DNA from: Oncomelania hupensis
Taxonomy: Eukaryota > Mollusca > Gastropoda > Littorinimorpha > Pomatiopsidae
Reading direction: 5' to 3'
Assembly: GCA_036898135.1 (NCBI GenBank)
Contig: CM072511.1
Coordinates: 29,129,182-29,193,181, forward strand
DNA: 64,000 nucleotides
The notes below the pieces were generated by a model. The model did not search any database and was not told the origin of the DNA. It was given only the letters and a program-made list of their open reading frames with translations. Of this stretch, positions 1 through 12,614 are shown piece by piece. The first letter of the stretch is position 1, and every line of letters starts with the position of its first letter. The position numbers were made by a program, and so were the translations under genes.

Positions 1-250
1 GAAGAAACGGAAACTCTAATGTATGGCCACATCACCAGAGCATCAGGCCTTGCAAAGACCATCCTGCAATGCACGGTGCAGGAGGCAGAAGAAGAGGTGG
101 GAGAACAACATTCGAGAATGGACTGGCTTGACACTGAGCAAAGCCATGAGGGTTGCTGAGGACAGAGAAAGATGGAGTACGCTGGTTAAACGATCATCTG
201 TGGTGCTCCTACAACCTTCGAGTTACGTGATAAGATAGGATATGATAGGA
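1..250 (+). mobile_element. 3' end of an RTE-like LINE
   Basis: The segment encodes the C-terminal tail seen in the other RTE-like LINE copies of this window (W-E-N-N-I-R-E-W-T-G-L-T-L around 85-140, then A-E-D-R-E-R-W). It ends in a decayed GGATA-type tail at 225-250. The reading frame is broken before 20. The body of the element lies upstream of the window. It sits in an intron of the beta-galactosidase gene. Confidence 0.8.
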
Positions 251-365
251 TGCATATATCTATGCATATGCGTATTGTTTTAAGCTAATGGCTATACCAT
301 GCAAGACAAAAATATGAACAACGATATAGCGTCTGATTTTGTGATTATTGATTTCTCACTTCCAG

Positions 366-3300
366 ACGATCCTGCTTCTAACTTCAAATCTCAAAGAGAT
401 TTTGAGCCTAAGGGTCCTTTGGTGAGTGTGTTTATTTGATGAACATCATGTGATGAGTAATAGAATGTTTTTCAAGATTTGGCAGTGCAATAAGCAATGA
501 AGCCCTAGAAGTGCACTGTTAGTTGGACAATTGGACTCTGTTTTTTACTGTTTTATATGCAGTATTTCAAATATTAATGTGCATTTATATCTTGATCTTG
601 ATTATGCTGGCAGGGATCCAAATTAAATTTATATGCAAAATTTGCATGGTTCAGTAGTTCTAGGGCCAACGTTAAAAAAGAATATCGATCAGATCAACAA
701 ATGTGCATGGTGATGGTGTTTTAGGATATCCAATATTATTTTTGTACTTTACCCAATGTATCAACTAATGAAGTGTTTGCTAAAAGTCTGCTTTGTGCTT
801 TGCCCACAGGTGAATTCAGAGTTCTACACAGGTTGGCTGGATCACTGGGGGTCTCGTCACAACACGGCAGACTGGATCAAAGTTGCCAAATCGCTCAACT
901 TGATCATTGCCTGCAATGCCAGTGTTAACATGTAAGAGTTTTGATCATTATTGCCTTAGGTTCACTGTCCTTCTTGCCAGAGGCTGCCTGTCTGCATGCC
1001 TAAACTGATTGGATGTTGCTATTCAGACTGATTTTTCACATGAAAATTTATGCTTTGTGGAGAATCAGGAAGATCTTTTAAAGGAATCTACTGTTATAGG
1101 ACTATTTCTGTTTAGAGAAAGCGTAACTATAAGTTCATTCCCTTCCATGCTCCCCTAGCCCTATCCACTCGAAACAAATGGTGTGTTTAAGAGTTATCGA
1201 TATTGAATTTTTGCTGAAGACATTTGCCCAAAACAGGATCTAACTCAAGCGGTCCAAGTCACCATTTTGCTGCTTGACGTGCACCAGATATATAACATTG
1301 ACTGCATTTATTGTAGCAATAAGTGTGTAGCCGAACGGAGTATTTGACTCCTGTCTCTCAACCACAACCTTGAGAACACTGCCCAACCTGAATTGTTATT
1401 TTTCAATTATCACTCGAAAGAAGGACATTAAAAGTATTTGTCCTGCAAGGCAGTGAAGCATGTTGATAGTAAACCGGATTGCCGGCTACTAGTGCCATGA
1501 CACTCTCTGCAAGTCACTGCCAGTAACCTGCATAAAATGCCCGCCGACAATTTAGTCCTGCTCACCACCAAAAGCAGATGAGGAGAACATATGTCGCGTC
1601 GCCTTGTCCTGCATAACCCATAAGCCACCCCAAAGGATTCTGCACAGCATTAACCACCTAAGGTTAGACTAACCAACAACAACAGACTGCGTGTGCCTAA
1701 ATGTTCTCTTGTAAGAACAAAAAACAGTTTTATTCCAAAATCTATTGAGTTTTTAAATAAGCGCTAAGTAATATTTTTGTATATAAGATTTTGATGTTTG
1801 TGATGATGTTTGAGATGTCATTTCATACTGGAAATTTACTATAGAGGTAGTCTACTGTGTACTTGTTTTATCTATGTATGTATTGTTTTAATGTTTCATA
1901 CCGATCAGCAATTGTATGTCATAATTTCTCTGTTGAGATAATAAAGTATTCTTGAACTTGAACTTGAACTTGAAATGGAAGGTAGACAATCTGTCCCCAG
2001 CTGTGAACAGTTGCCTCCCATTCCACCACAAGTGTTACATACTTTTTTTCTTTAAAGATACATGTATAAAGGTTACACATACTTTGACTACAGGAATGGT
2101 ACCAATGACCTTTCATTCCCACCCATCCCAGACGCTCCACATACCAGGTTGTACCTACTACTTATGACCGTACTTGTTGTATAATTTGTAAGCAATGTGT
2201 TTTTGTTGCAGGTATATGTATGAAGGTGGCACAAACTTTGGCTACTGGAATGGCGCTAATGACCCTCCATACCAGGCTGTGCCAACCAGCTACGACTATG
2301 ATGCCCCCCTCAATGAATCTGGTGACATCACAGGGAAATATATTGCTGTGCGAGATGTTATTTCACAGGTTTATAACACAATCTTTTTTATGTTTTACAT
2401 TATTAATTAACTTATTTATTTATGATTTTTGCAAATCAGAATTCCATGGAAGTATGTTGCCATCCCAGAGTTTTATAACAGACTTTCTTGAATATTTGTT
2501 GGTATCGAGACAGTGCGATGTTATCAAGGCAATGCCCAGAAAAACTGGACAGTGAAGAGTTTGTTTTAGTATTTCCAAACTGTACCCATTTCTTTTTCTT
2601 TCTGGCTTTGATTTGTTAGGCACAAAAAAAAAAGAGTTATAGAGGTACAGGTGCCGTATGTCATTGTAAATGTATGAGAGGTTGTTCAACTTATTTTATG
2701 ACCAAGTAGCGTTATTCCTTAGGTATATGTTGATTTAAACAGGGTAGTTGCATATACACATACATTTGTTACCAGTTTTGTCTCCTGTATGTGGGTTTTG
2801 TTGTTATATTTATTTATTTCATTATTTTGTTTAATTATATTTTTTATAGATAGAAAATTGATTGAAAAGTTCACTGTTTGTGGTTGTAGATATGACTGAA
2901 AGAAACTGATCATGTAACTACTGATTTTATTTTGTTATACAGTACTACATTTTGCCACCTGATCCTATTCCACCAAACACACCTAAGGGCAACTATGGAA
3001 CCCAGCAGATGGCGTTTGTAAGTTTTGTTTCTTGTACCTGCAGATTCTTCACAGTCTCTCAAATCATAACCTAGATATCTTACTTGTGCCCTATGTCTTA
3101 ATAATGTGATGTGGGGTACATTGCTGAAGAGATGACTTTGCCACATTATTGGTTTATAATTGTGTCATCTTCTCTATTGAAGTCAAGCCATTTATATGTT
3201 TTACATGTTGATGTTAGAAGACTTGCTTTTTGTTTTCATTATAGGTTTTCTACATTTGTCTGCAAAGGATCTGTTTTTGAAAAAAATTCCATTGCAGTAC

Positions 3301-4666
3301 ATTGATGTGATTACACATTCCTACCCCCGTGTTCGTCTTTGTAGTTGTCTTTGTTTCCCTTGTAGAATTGTGAAATGGAGTGTAGTTTTCCATGCTTGTC
3401 TGCATAGTTAGTACAGTGGAACCTCCGGTATATGACCGTCCAAAATCTGAGAAAAAACGGTCATATAATAGAGGTGGTCTTATACCGGAAACAAGGTGGG
3501 GGGTGGGGGTGGAGGTCAGGCTCGGAGGGGTATGTAGTCATAATTTTTACACTCAGCAGCATGTATTCTCTGACAAAGAAAACTGTAAAACATGTTTCAT
3601 TTTTAGCTTTGTCTTTTATTCAGAACTTCAAAACTAGAAACCAGTTCTTCTTCAGATATTTTGAACAGGGAAAAACTTTAAAATTGAAGACTGTTTTCGA
3701 TTAATCAGGTTCTTTCTAACGCTTGCACTCTGAATGGCAGACTGGATGGCCATCATTTGGTCTACTCCAGAGATGTTGTTGACAAGCAAGAACTTAGTCA
3801 GCTCCATGGTGTATTTTACTGCAGTAGGAAAGTTGATGGGTGGTTCAGGTTCATTTCCATCTGAATCTTCTTGCTCTTCTTGCTCGCATTTCCCCTCGTC
3901 TGCACTGGCTGTTGATTTCTCCTCCCCTGCACTGGAACTTGCAATGGCACTGGCCGCTGAGGCAGTCTCATCTGGAAACAGCGGCATCTCTCCCTCCACA
4001 TTTTCCAAATGCTCCAGTTCAGAAACATCTGCAAAACAAAACACACATCCTTACCTTAACACTCCTAAAATTGTTTCATGCATATTTTTCAACACCAACA
4101 CAAATGTACAACCACTTTCACACAGAGAAAAGAGACCATGCACTTTCAAAACTGACCATGGCTATAAAAAGGACTATAAATGACTAACCATGGACAATTC
4201 TCTCCACGCCCTCCAGTCCTGTTAGATTTTCTTCATCCTCTGGATCTGCTTGTGCCACTGGAACAGGAGGATCACCTGAAACAAGGCTTCATTTTTAATG
4301 GAAAGATCTTGTTTCATACCATATGCACACACAAGTTTCTATATACAGAATTCTGTACTTTTTGGAAAATAAAAGTTTGAATTTACCTTGATCTTGGAGA
4401 AAGCCACATTTCTGGAAACACTTTGAAACTGTCTCTGCTTTCAGTGTCGTCCAAGCTCTCACCATCCACAGGACAGCATCCAGAAGTGTGACAGATTTCA
4501 CCAGCTCCTGCAAAATAAATAGGAAAATAGGAAAAACAATAAATTATATAATTTTAAAAGCACAATTTTTAAAAACAATTTCTTATGACAGATGACAAAT
4601 TGTAATTTCAGTTAGAAATAGGCACCCATTTACATGCACACACAAAGACACACGTATACATACATA

Positions 4667-4708
<42 letters not shown>

Positions 4709-7700
4709 CCTGGGCAGTTGCAGTCTGGTCATTGTCCATTTCATGCAGCAGGTGGCGTAGCAGGGATTTCCGGTAGTTCAGCTTCACTGCTTGTATAATC
4801 CTGGCGTCACAGGGTTGAAGCCTTGATGTTGTGTTGGGGGGAAGCATCACAACTTTCACATTTGATAGCTGCAGTAAAGGATGTGCAGAACAATTGTCAA
4901 CAAACAAAAGAATGTTTCGCCGCAACAGGACCATTCTGTTGTTGATCTTTCGTAGCCACTCTTCAAAAATGGCTGCTGTCATCCACGCCCTTTTGTTGAA
5001 TTTGTAGTCAATGCCAAGGTTTGAAATTTCCAGACCTTGGAAACACCTTGGTCTTGCACTTCGGCCAACAACGAGGGGTCTCATTTTCTCTCCCTTGGCA
5101 CTAACACACAGCAACACTGTGATTCTTTCTTTTGCAGTTTTGATTCCAGGATTGTCTTGGCCTTTCACAACCATAGATTTGCTAGGTAATGTTTTGAACA
5201 AAAGACCCGTTTCGTCTGCATTGAAGATGTCTTTATCTCTGTATCCTTCACACAATATTGACAGCCTCTGCTTCCAGTCTTCCACAGTCGCTTCTGGTAC
5301 ATCACCTCTTTCACCTGACAGCACTGCTTGCTTGATGTTGTGTCTTTTTAAGAATTTATTCAGCCATCCATTCGAGGCCTGAAAGTCGTCTTTTCCAAGT
5401 TCAACAGACAATAACATAGCATTTTCTTGCAGCACCTTTCCAGTTAACGGAATGCTTCTTTTTCTTGCCTCCACGAACCACTGCCAGACACGTTCATCTA
5501 AGTCTGTCAGTGCGGACGCTCTCAGTTTCGATATTTTTCTTTCACCACTTTCTCCACTCTCCCATCGTAGTTTTACAGATTCCTTATCCTTTATGATGTA
5601 CTGAATTTGGGTCTTCCCAACGTGTAAACATCTTGAAATGGACAAACAACTCTCCCCATTTTCACTTCTTTCAATCACTTTCATTCTCTCTGCCAAACTC
5701 AAAACTTTCTTCTTACGCAACGCCATTTTGACAGGCCAGAGTAGGCGAGTAATGTCCCTTACTTGCGAACCGAAAATAGCAGACAACAGTACGCGTACAC
5801 TAAAATGAGAGAAAGAACGAAAGGTACAGACAATAAATTAACTGATATCTCTTTTAAATTGCCCAAGACGGTCGTATAAAGGGCTTAAGACACGGTTGCT
5901 GGTCGCATAAACGAGGTTGTCGCATACCAGAGGTCATTTATTATTGGAAGTGAATCCGTCAGAAGTTTTTAGGTCACATAACGGAGGGAGTCGTATACCG
6001 GAGAGCCGGATACCGGAGGTTCCACTGTATTCTTAATTTTCCACCTCTTCTGTGCAAGACATCACAGACACTTAATATGTGTAACCTTTAATTGGGGACT
6101 GGGCTTGTCGCTTTCAGTTGTCTTTCATACAGGATACTGTAGCGATGTATTAATTCCTGGGTAATCTATGCAGGTGTCAACAGTGCAGGATGCTTTGGAT
6201 ACTCTGTGTCCAGAGGGTCCAGTGCATTCTGTTTATCCACTGACGATGGAAGAGATCCAGCATGTGAGTATCTCTTTAGTTCTATAGCAAAGGAAAAGTG
6301 GGCCGTTGATACCTCTAACCTTCAGTCTTGTATGGTCATTGTGGGTCCAAATTGCCAGACAAAATTTGTTACAAACATTCTGTTTATTCAAGAAAACAAC
6401 TAGTGAGAGCGTTACGTTGCTGTAGTACAATTGAAGTGTCAACATTGATTCATTTTCTTTGTTGTAGAATATTGAAATTTTAATGCCTGACAACGATGTA
6501 TGGAGAAGGTTATTAGGTCTACATTGTTTTCCTTATAGAAGTTGGATGTTTTACGAAAGTTTAATGTTATAAACGCTTTTTTTCACAGTATTTTAAGAGA
6601 ATGATTGAAATCCTTTAATACTTTCAGTTGATTTGTTTCACCAATTTATGTTTATTTAGAGATTTTTTTAATTGCATTTAGAACCATGTTGGTACTTTTA
6701 AGTATAATAGTTTATTTTTACAATTTCTTGAACTATTGTCATTAAAAATTAAAGTTTCATGTAAAAACAACACCATATATATATTTTTTAGTTTTAATTT
6801 TGGTGTATGTAAATGTTTATTGTTCTTAATTTTTATACTACAGTTTAATCTCAGTTTAACTACTCTTTCAAATTTGAGTACTCCTTTAAGTGATTAAATG
6901 TCGTAAAGTGATTTAAAAAAAAAAAAAATTCCTTTTCAGTACTATGGCTTTATCTTATATCGGCACAAACTGAAAACTGTGACAAACCCAGGGCTACTGT
7001 TCACAAAAGGAGTTCGAGACAGAGGTTACGTCATGGTCGATCAGGTACATTTTAATTAGAAACTGAAAAGTTGAACTGAATGTGTTCAGCATGATTGGAT
7101 TGAGCTACGACACAATTAAGATAATCTGTAATAACCTTCAGTTATTAGATTTAAACTGGAAGAAAATTTGTATGAAGATTCTAGTTTGAAGTGATTACGG
7201 ATGCTATTATACATGTGTATGCTCAAGATAGTCTTTAATCTTGAATTAAATTTTTTTTATTCCTTGTCATCTCCAGTTTTTATTCACAATCATCTGTAAT
7301 CGATGCACTCTTCTTAGCTAATCATTTGTGTGTTATGATCATTTAGGTGCCTCAGGGTATGCTGTACCGCACCGACAAAACGACATTGAACATCTCGGGC
7401 GAAGCAGGCCAGTACCTGGACATCCTTGTGGAGAACACGGGCAGAGTGGGCTTCAGTACTGCCATGAATTTCATGACTAAGGTATGTACTCCGACTCTCT
7501 ATATTGTGACAAAGCTTTCTGACTTTATATGTTTTCAAATGACAAAGTAAGAGCTTCAGCTACTGTTGAAGTGACCTTGGGACAACATTTCAGTTTCTTA
7601 TCATTCGGAATAAAACCATGGTTTCTGGATGTTACGGTTGAAAAACTTGCAGCTTAAGCCAGATCGGGCATAAGTTTGTTATGCAGTTTAAGGTGAACTA

Positions 7701-7955
7701 GAGCTTTGTATTGGTGCATCTCATCGTTGGCATGGTTTGTACCAAGCAAAGAACTACTTTATATTTTGTAAGATCGGCATATTACAGCTTGTTTGCTGTA
7801 ATGCACAAATGAACAGCATGATTTCTCATCTGACTTCAGATCGCTGCCCTTTGAGTTCCATTGAAGAAAAAGCGTGTGATAGCATCCTATATTATTATTA
7901 TTATTATTATTATCTATATTATCTATATTATTATCTATATTATTATTATTATCTA

Positions 7956-8019
<64 letters not shown>

Positions 8020-10136
8020 GCATTACAAACAGTAGAATACTTCCTTTCAAAACAAAATGAGGATAAGAACAAGACATTTTGCAGTCAGAGTAACCAGTGC
8101 TGTCACCAGTACTACCCTCGTTGGGGTGCCGGGGGTTTCAGTATAAATAGAATCCCCACTTTCTGGAAATTTAGTGCTTTAAATTCCCACTGTCGCTGTC
8201 TTTCTCATTTGCTCTTTCTCATTCCTGCTCTGTTCTATCAATCTGCTATACTATCTTCTTCTTCACTAGGCTAGTCACCTACCTTTTTTCTTGAAAACTC
8301 TTCCGGGACAAGACTCCTTATTTGTGTATGAGATCTATTTGGATCAGCTTGGGAATATTGGACGCTTTCTGCCAGGTGGCCACTAGGGCTTCCTCTGATG
8401 TTATTATTTAGCGATGTGGGCATTTTATATGTATGTGTTTTTTTTATAATTTATAGTAGTGTTTGTGTGTTCTGTTTTGTTTTTGTAGATGGGGGTTCGA
8501 TAAATTAGAGAAGCCTCAGTGTCCCCTGCATGGGATGTCTTTATTGTAAAGTGACTGGCTGGTGGAGAGCTTTCAGTTTTACCACTAGGGCTGTTTCAGC
8601 AGATCTTTTATGCGGATTAGGGGTTGTCCGGTCCTGATTTGGCTCGGAAGAGTCCGCTGGACCTAAAGCAATAATCATGTAATGTAATGTAATGTCACCA
8701 GTACTAATATCGTTTGTAGCATGAAATATACAGTTACCATTGTGTTTATATTTTCTGATTTTATATGTCTATTTTTAGGGTCTGATCTATAACATAACCC
8801 TAGATCTGGCTACCCTGACTGACTGGGAAATATACGCCATTCACCTTGAGAACATGGGCAAAGTCAAACCTTCAGGGTAAGACCTAGTTATTCCACACAC
8901 ACACACACACACACAAGGTGTAGAAAAAAGTCTGACTTACTAAAATAACTTGTTGAGTCTCATTTCTAGAAAGAGTTCTGATGATGCTCTGTAAAAAGGT
9001 GAGAATTATTTTTACTGATGTGATAAAAGCAGGCAATAAATAAAAAAATAAGGGGGAAGGGGGAAGGAAAGAAGTGGGGTGAAGGAGTGGGGTGGTGGTG
9101 GAAATATTGGAGTGGTTCTTCCTGTTTCTTGTAAAAAATGTTTTATTTTTGTTGAGTTTGTTGGTGATTTTAAATGTGTTGATTTATATACACAGAAATC
9201 CACCCAAAAAATCAAAAGATGGAGCTTTAGCAACCCCCTCTGTCTATGCCGGAAAAGTTAGCTTTGGGGATGCAGGTGTGGCAATGGATACTTTCCTAGA
9301 TATGCGACCATGGATAAAGGTACATTTGTTTAATTTTTGCCTATTATTAAATTTAACATGTTGAGTATATTTTAATTCCATATTTTTGAGTATTGTGCAG
9401 TTTTGCAAAGCAGAGAATCGGAAGCTAGCGCTTGTGAAACTTTGGTTCGTTCTTTATCTTTTCACCACCTTTGTGATAATTCTCTTTTATAGGCAGAGTT
9501 GAAAGTAATATCTGTTGATGTGCATGCTACAATGCTGTTCTTGTCTACTTCTATAGTGATAATAGTACTTCATGCTTTTAACCTTAAGCTTGAAGTCGTC
9601 GGGTATAGTTGTATGTATTGATCTAGTTCTCAGTCCTAATATTTATGGCATTTATAGGCTATGAACATGAAATAAAATAACACAGTTCTCACAAGTCATT
9701 TTGTACCAAGAAACTCCACTGGTATGCGTTTGATAGCTTTGCTTGGTTAGTGAATGACCAGCTGAAAACTTGATACAATATAACATTCTTAAATCTTCTT
9801 ATTTTAAGAATCCCACGATATGTAAATTATACAAAATTAATTATGTTCTTTCATCTCTTAGCGTTATTGTGTTTCTAGGGGCAGGCTTTTATCAATGACT
9901 TCAACGTAGGTCGCTACTGGCCGCAAGAAGGTCCCCAGGTTACTTTGTACGTGCCAGCCCCTGTGTTCAGCAACTCCACAACCAACCAGCTCTTCATGTT
10001 TGAGCTGGAAGGATCGCCTTGCTCTCAGAAGAATACTCCAACGTGCAGCGTCAATTTTACCGACATACCAAACATCGACAGTAACAAATTTCGGCAGAAC
10101 AAAGGGGAAGAGTGGAAAACTCGTTTGGTACACTGA
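366..10136 (+). CDS. GLB1: beta-galactosidase (GLB1 family), C-terminal ten exons
   Basis: Lysosomal exo-beta-galactosidase of glycoside hydrolase family 35, which removes terminal beta-galactose from glycolipids and glycoproteins. Exons, all with AG/GT borders and matching phases: 366-421, 810-931, 2212-2368, 2943-3017, 6174-6263, 6940-7044, 7347-7481, 8779-8876, 9196-9319 and 9879-10136 (TGA). They join into about 405 residues. Exon 810-931 holds the [14 protein letters not shown] block, whose Glu (codon 819-821) is the family nucleophile. Exon 2212-2368 gives [12 protein letters not shown] and Y-D-Y-D-A-P-L. Later exons give the Q-G-M-L-Y-R jelly-roll segment and G-R-Y-W-P. The acid/base Glu and signal peptide must lie upstream, so the gene is cut by the window edge. 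No internal stop is seen. GLB1 versus GLB1-like paralogue cannot be decided here. Confidence 0.93.
2058..2165 (+). pseudogene. decayed duplicate of a beta-galactosidase exon
   Basis: About 150 bp before the real exon at 2212 lies a related copy of its first ~90 bases. About four of five bases match over the first 53, then there is a short insertion, then renewed similarity at 'cataccaggttgtacc' against 'cataccaggctgtgcc'. It is preceded by a pyrimidine tract and AG (2042-2057), like an acceptor. The G-G-T-N-F and W-N-G-A-N motifs are altered and no donor site remains. It looks like a local exon duplication that lost function. Confidence 0.75.
3652..5726 (-). CDS. Tigger/pogo-like transposase, four exons
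   Basis: Exons on the minus strand: 5726-4710, 4507-4387, 4275-4189 and 4028-3652, with GT/AG borders, matching phases and no internal stop; about 533 residues. The N-terminus ([14 protein letters not shown]) is a pipsqueak-type helix-turn-helix, followed by a CENP-B/Tc5-type DNA-binding region (W-F-V-E-A-R). The DDE-type catalytic core shows all three acids: [16 protein letters not shown] and L-Q-P-C-D. Exon 2 carries the usual A-W ... K-C-F-Q-K-C-G-F block. The tail is acidic (E/S/D-rich). An in-frame Met 20 codons upstream (5786) is possible, but the Met at 5726 begins the conserved region. A host-domesticated gene is unlikely because intact inverted ends bracket it. Confidence 0.9.
4669..4704. 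repeat. (GA)n microsatellite in a transposase intron
   Basis: An uninterrupted GA run lies just beyond the donor site of transposase exon 1. It produces a meaningless L-S-L-S extension if the intron is read through. Confidence 0.9.
7889..8019. repeat. (ATT)n microsatellite
   Basis: An ATT run of about 130 bases with a few TCT interruptions in a beta-galactosidase intron. Apparent poly-Tyr and poly-Ile reading frames across it are artefacts. Confidence 0.95.
8115..8692 (+). mobile_element. 600-bp retroposon, copy 1
   Basis: A full unit starting 'CCCTCGTTGGGGTGCCGGG' and ending 'GGACCTAAAGCAATAATC' plus an (ATGTA)n tail. It is flanked by a 14-bp direct duplication (TGTCACCAGTACTA at 8101-8114 and 8693-8706), which shows retroposition and fixes both ends. 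It lies in the beta-galactosidase intron before 8779. An internal 'TATAAATA' lies near its start. Confidence 0.9.
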
Positions 10137-10265
10137 ATATTTTTAATTCTTTAATTTTGCTTGTAACCTTGGTTTGGTTTACTTTAAGTTTTTTTGTGTA
10201 AAGCATTGATGTATGAGGTTGTTTTCTTAAATGCTGGAATATGTATTTTGCAAGAGGAGATGAGC

Positions 10266-10271
10266 AATAAA
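10266..10271 (+). promoter_or_regulatory. possible poly(A) signal of the beta-galactosidase gene
   Basis: The first AATAAA downstream of the TGA at 10136, about 130 bases into the putative 3' UTR. No transcript evidence is available. Confidence 0.4.
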
Positions 10272-11466
10272 TAATGCAGTCTGTAATGTTACCCAGCATT
10301 GAGAGAAATGTACCTTCCAATGCATTCTTGAACAAACTCACCCTTTTGCACTTATTGTGATGTTCACATGGTGTGCTCATCACAAAGGGAAACATTTTGA
10401 CTCGGATATATTTAAAATGTTGATTTGCTCAGAAGAGAGAGAAACAAATTTTGCCATCTTAAATATATCGCTCATTGTTGGGACCACATTAAAAAACATG
10501 TATAGGAGTTGTTGATTTTTGGTGTGTTCTTTAAAAATAGATTTTCTAAAAATTATTTCTAAACCTTGTAAATAATTTGCATGGTAAGCAGTTTTTGTAC
10601 CCTTTTCCAAGACATAATACTTTCAGTTTATTTTGCCTTTCTCATTATGACTTGCATGATTGGAAATTTATTAAGCATTAAGCCATTCCACAAAGAATTA
10701 ATTTCGGCATTTTCTTTTTCTTCTGACAATGGTTGCACGTTCATGCAAGACTGAGTCTTTACTTTTAGAATAAAGAATCTTTTGATGTATTTGTTATTTA
10801 CTTATTATTATGTTTCTATATTGTTATTACTATTGGTGTTGCTGCTGTGTATGAGTGACAGGGTGGTTATTTTGTAAGGTGCTCAATTTCACCAGCTCAG
10901 GATGACAGATCCTTTTAACATTCCACTGACAAAATAAGCATAGCTCTATAAGAAATATAGTTTTTATACAAATCAATAAATTCCATTTGTCTATTTGTCC
11001 ATTAATAGTTTGGATCTTAGAACTAGCATAGCTGCGAATTGCACATTGCAGTGTTGTTTTTATGTTGTATCGTTATAAACTTTTCCGTGGAAACCACCAG
11101 TTTGTAACAAAATGTACCAAAGAAAAATTTTAAAAAAGCTCCATTCTACTGTGGTGATGAAAACGCTAAGTAAAGTGAGCCAGTCAACTTTGTAAATGTT
11201 AATTTCAGGGTAAGTTTATTTTCACCAAAAATAAATGCTTGAAAGCAGAGAACTTTGAGAAATAATTTTATGTGATGAGAAATTATGGAATCTGGTTAGG
11301 CATTGAGATTTTCTCACCTATTTTGTGAATGAACTCGGTGACAATTGTTACAGAGTTTAGAATTGTGCACATGTGGAAAGAGAAAACATTCCTACCATAA
11401 CCTTTGACTATTTATTTTCTGTGTCTTCCACATACTGTCTCATCATACTGAGCCTGCCAGTGCTTC
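10272..11466. other. non-coding stretch after the beta-galactosidase gene
   Basis: AT-rich sequence without a convincing exon or recognisable repeat. It probably holds the remaining 3' UTR and intergenic DNA. Confidence 0.4.
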
Positions 11467-11992
11467 CACCCGTGGGGATATCTGGGGTTTCTGTATTAAA
11501 TAGTATCCCCACTTTCTGGGCATTGAGTGCTTTAAATTCCCACAGTCGTTGTCTTTCTCATGTGTTCTTTATCATTCATACTCGGTTCTATCAAACTACT
11601 ATACTATCTTCTTCTTCGCTAGACCAGTCACCTACCCTTTTTCTTGAAAACTCTTCCGAAACAAAACTCCTCATTTGTGTGCGAGGTCTGTTGTATCAGC
11701 TTGGGAATATTTGACGCTTTCTGCCAAATGATCACTAGGGCTTCCTATGATATTATTAATTAGCAATGTAGGCATTTTATATACATATGTGTTTTGTTGT
11801 TATTTTATAATGATATTTGTATTCTATTTTAGTTTGGTAAACAGGGGTTCCATAAATTAGAGTATAATCTCAGGATCTCATGTGTGAGATGCCTTTATTG
11901 TACAGAGACCAGCTGGTGGATCGTCTTCGGCGTTACCACTTGGGTTGTTTCAGCAGAGCTTTTATGCAGATCAGGGGTGAATCTTCAGTCAT
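11467..11992 (+). mobile_element. 600-bp retroposon, copy 2 (diverged, 3' cut)
   Basis: A diverged copy starting 'CACCCGTGGGGATATCTGG'. It runs to 'GATCAGGGGTGAATC' and is cut short by copy 3, so its tail is missing. It is more diverged than copies 1 and 3 and probably older. Confidence 0.8.
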
Positions 11993-12614
11993 CCTCCCGT
12001 GGGGGTGCCGGAGGTTTCAATATAAATAGTATCCACTTTCTGGAAATTTAGTGCTTTAAATTCCCATTGTCTCTGTTTTTCTCCTTTGTTCTTTCTCATT
12101 CCTATTCTTTATCCCCACTTTCTGTCTTTCTCATTTTCTCTTTCTCAGTCCTACTCTGTTCTATCAATCTGCTATACTATCTTCTTCCTCGCTAGACCAG
12201 TCACCTACCTTTTTTCTTGAAAACTCTTCCGGGACAAGACTCCTTGTTTGTGTTTTGGGTCTGTTGGATCAGCTTGGGAATATTGGACGCTTTCTGCCAG
12301 GTGGTCACTAGGGCTTCCTATGATGTTATTATTTAGCAATGTAGGCATTTTATATGTATATGTTTTGTTGATAATTTATAATGATGTTTGTATTCTATTT
12401 TGTTTTTGTAAACGGGGGTTCGATAAGTTGGGGTGAAGCCTCAGCCATCCCCTGCGTGGGATGTCTTTATTGTAAAGAGACTGGCTGGTGGAGGGCATTC
12501 AGTTTTACCACTAGGGTTGTTTCAGCAGATCTTTTATGCAAATTGGGGGTTGTCCGATCCTGATTTGGCTCGGAAGAGTCCGCTGGACCTAAAGCAACAA
12601 TTATGTAATGTAAT
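11993..12614 (+). mobile_element. 600-bp retroposon, copy 3
   Basis: Starts 'CCTCCCGTGGGGGTGCCGG' and ends 'AAGCAACAATTATGTAATGTAAT'. A short internal duplication of the 'TTTCTCATT..CTCTTTCTC' section at 12080-12160 lengthens it. It directly abuts copies 2 and 4, giving a head-to-tail cluster of three. Confidence 0.82.

Larger units (their letters stand above)
3414..6027 (-). mobile_element. pogo/Tigger-type DNA transposon, apparently complete
   Basis: The element is 2.6 kb. Its ends are perfect 18-bp inverted repeats (CAGTGGAACCTCCGGTAT at 3414-3431, complement at 6010-6027) flanked by TA on both sides (3412-3413 and 6028-6029), the target duplication of Tc1/mariner-pogo elements. Subterminal 'GACCGT' and 'GGTCGTAT'-like motifs recur at both ends. 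It contains one four-exon transposase gene on the minus strand. It lies in the beta-galactosidase intron between 3017 and 6174, opposite to that gene. Confidence 0.95.

Noticed and set aside
3734..4183. Plus-strand frame of 149 residues inside the DNA transposon
   Set aside because: It lies opposite the last transposase exon and crosses its introns; the minus-strand gene explains the region.
7737..8274. Long Tyr- or Ile-rich reading frames
   Set aside because: They are translations of an (ATT)n microsatellite running into a retroposon copy; no splice or homology support.
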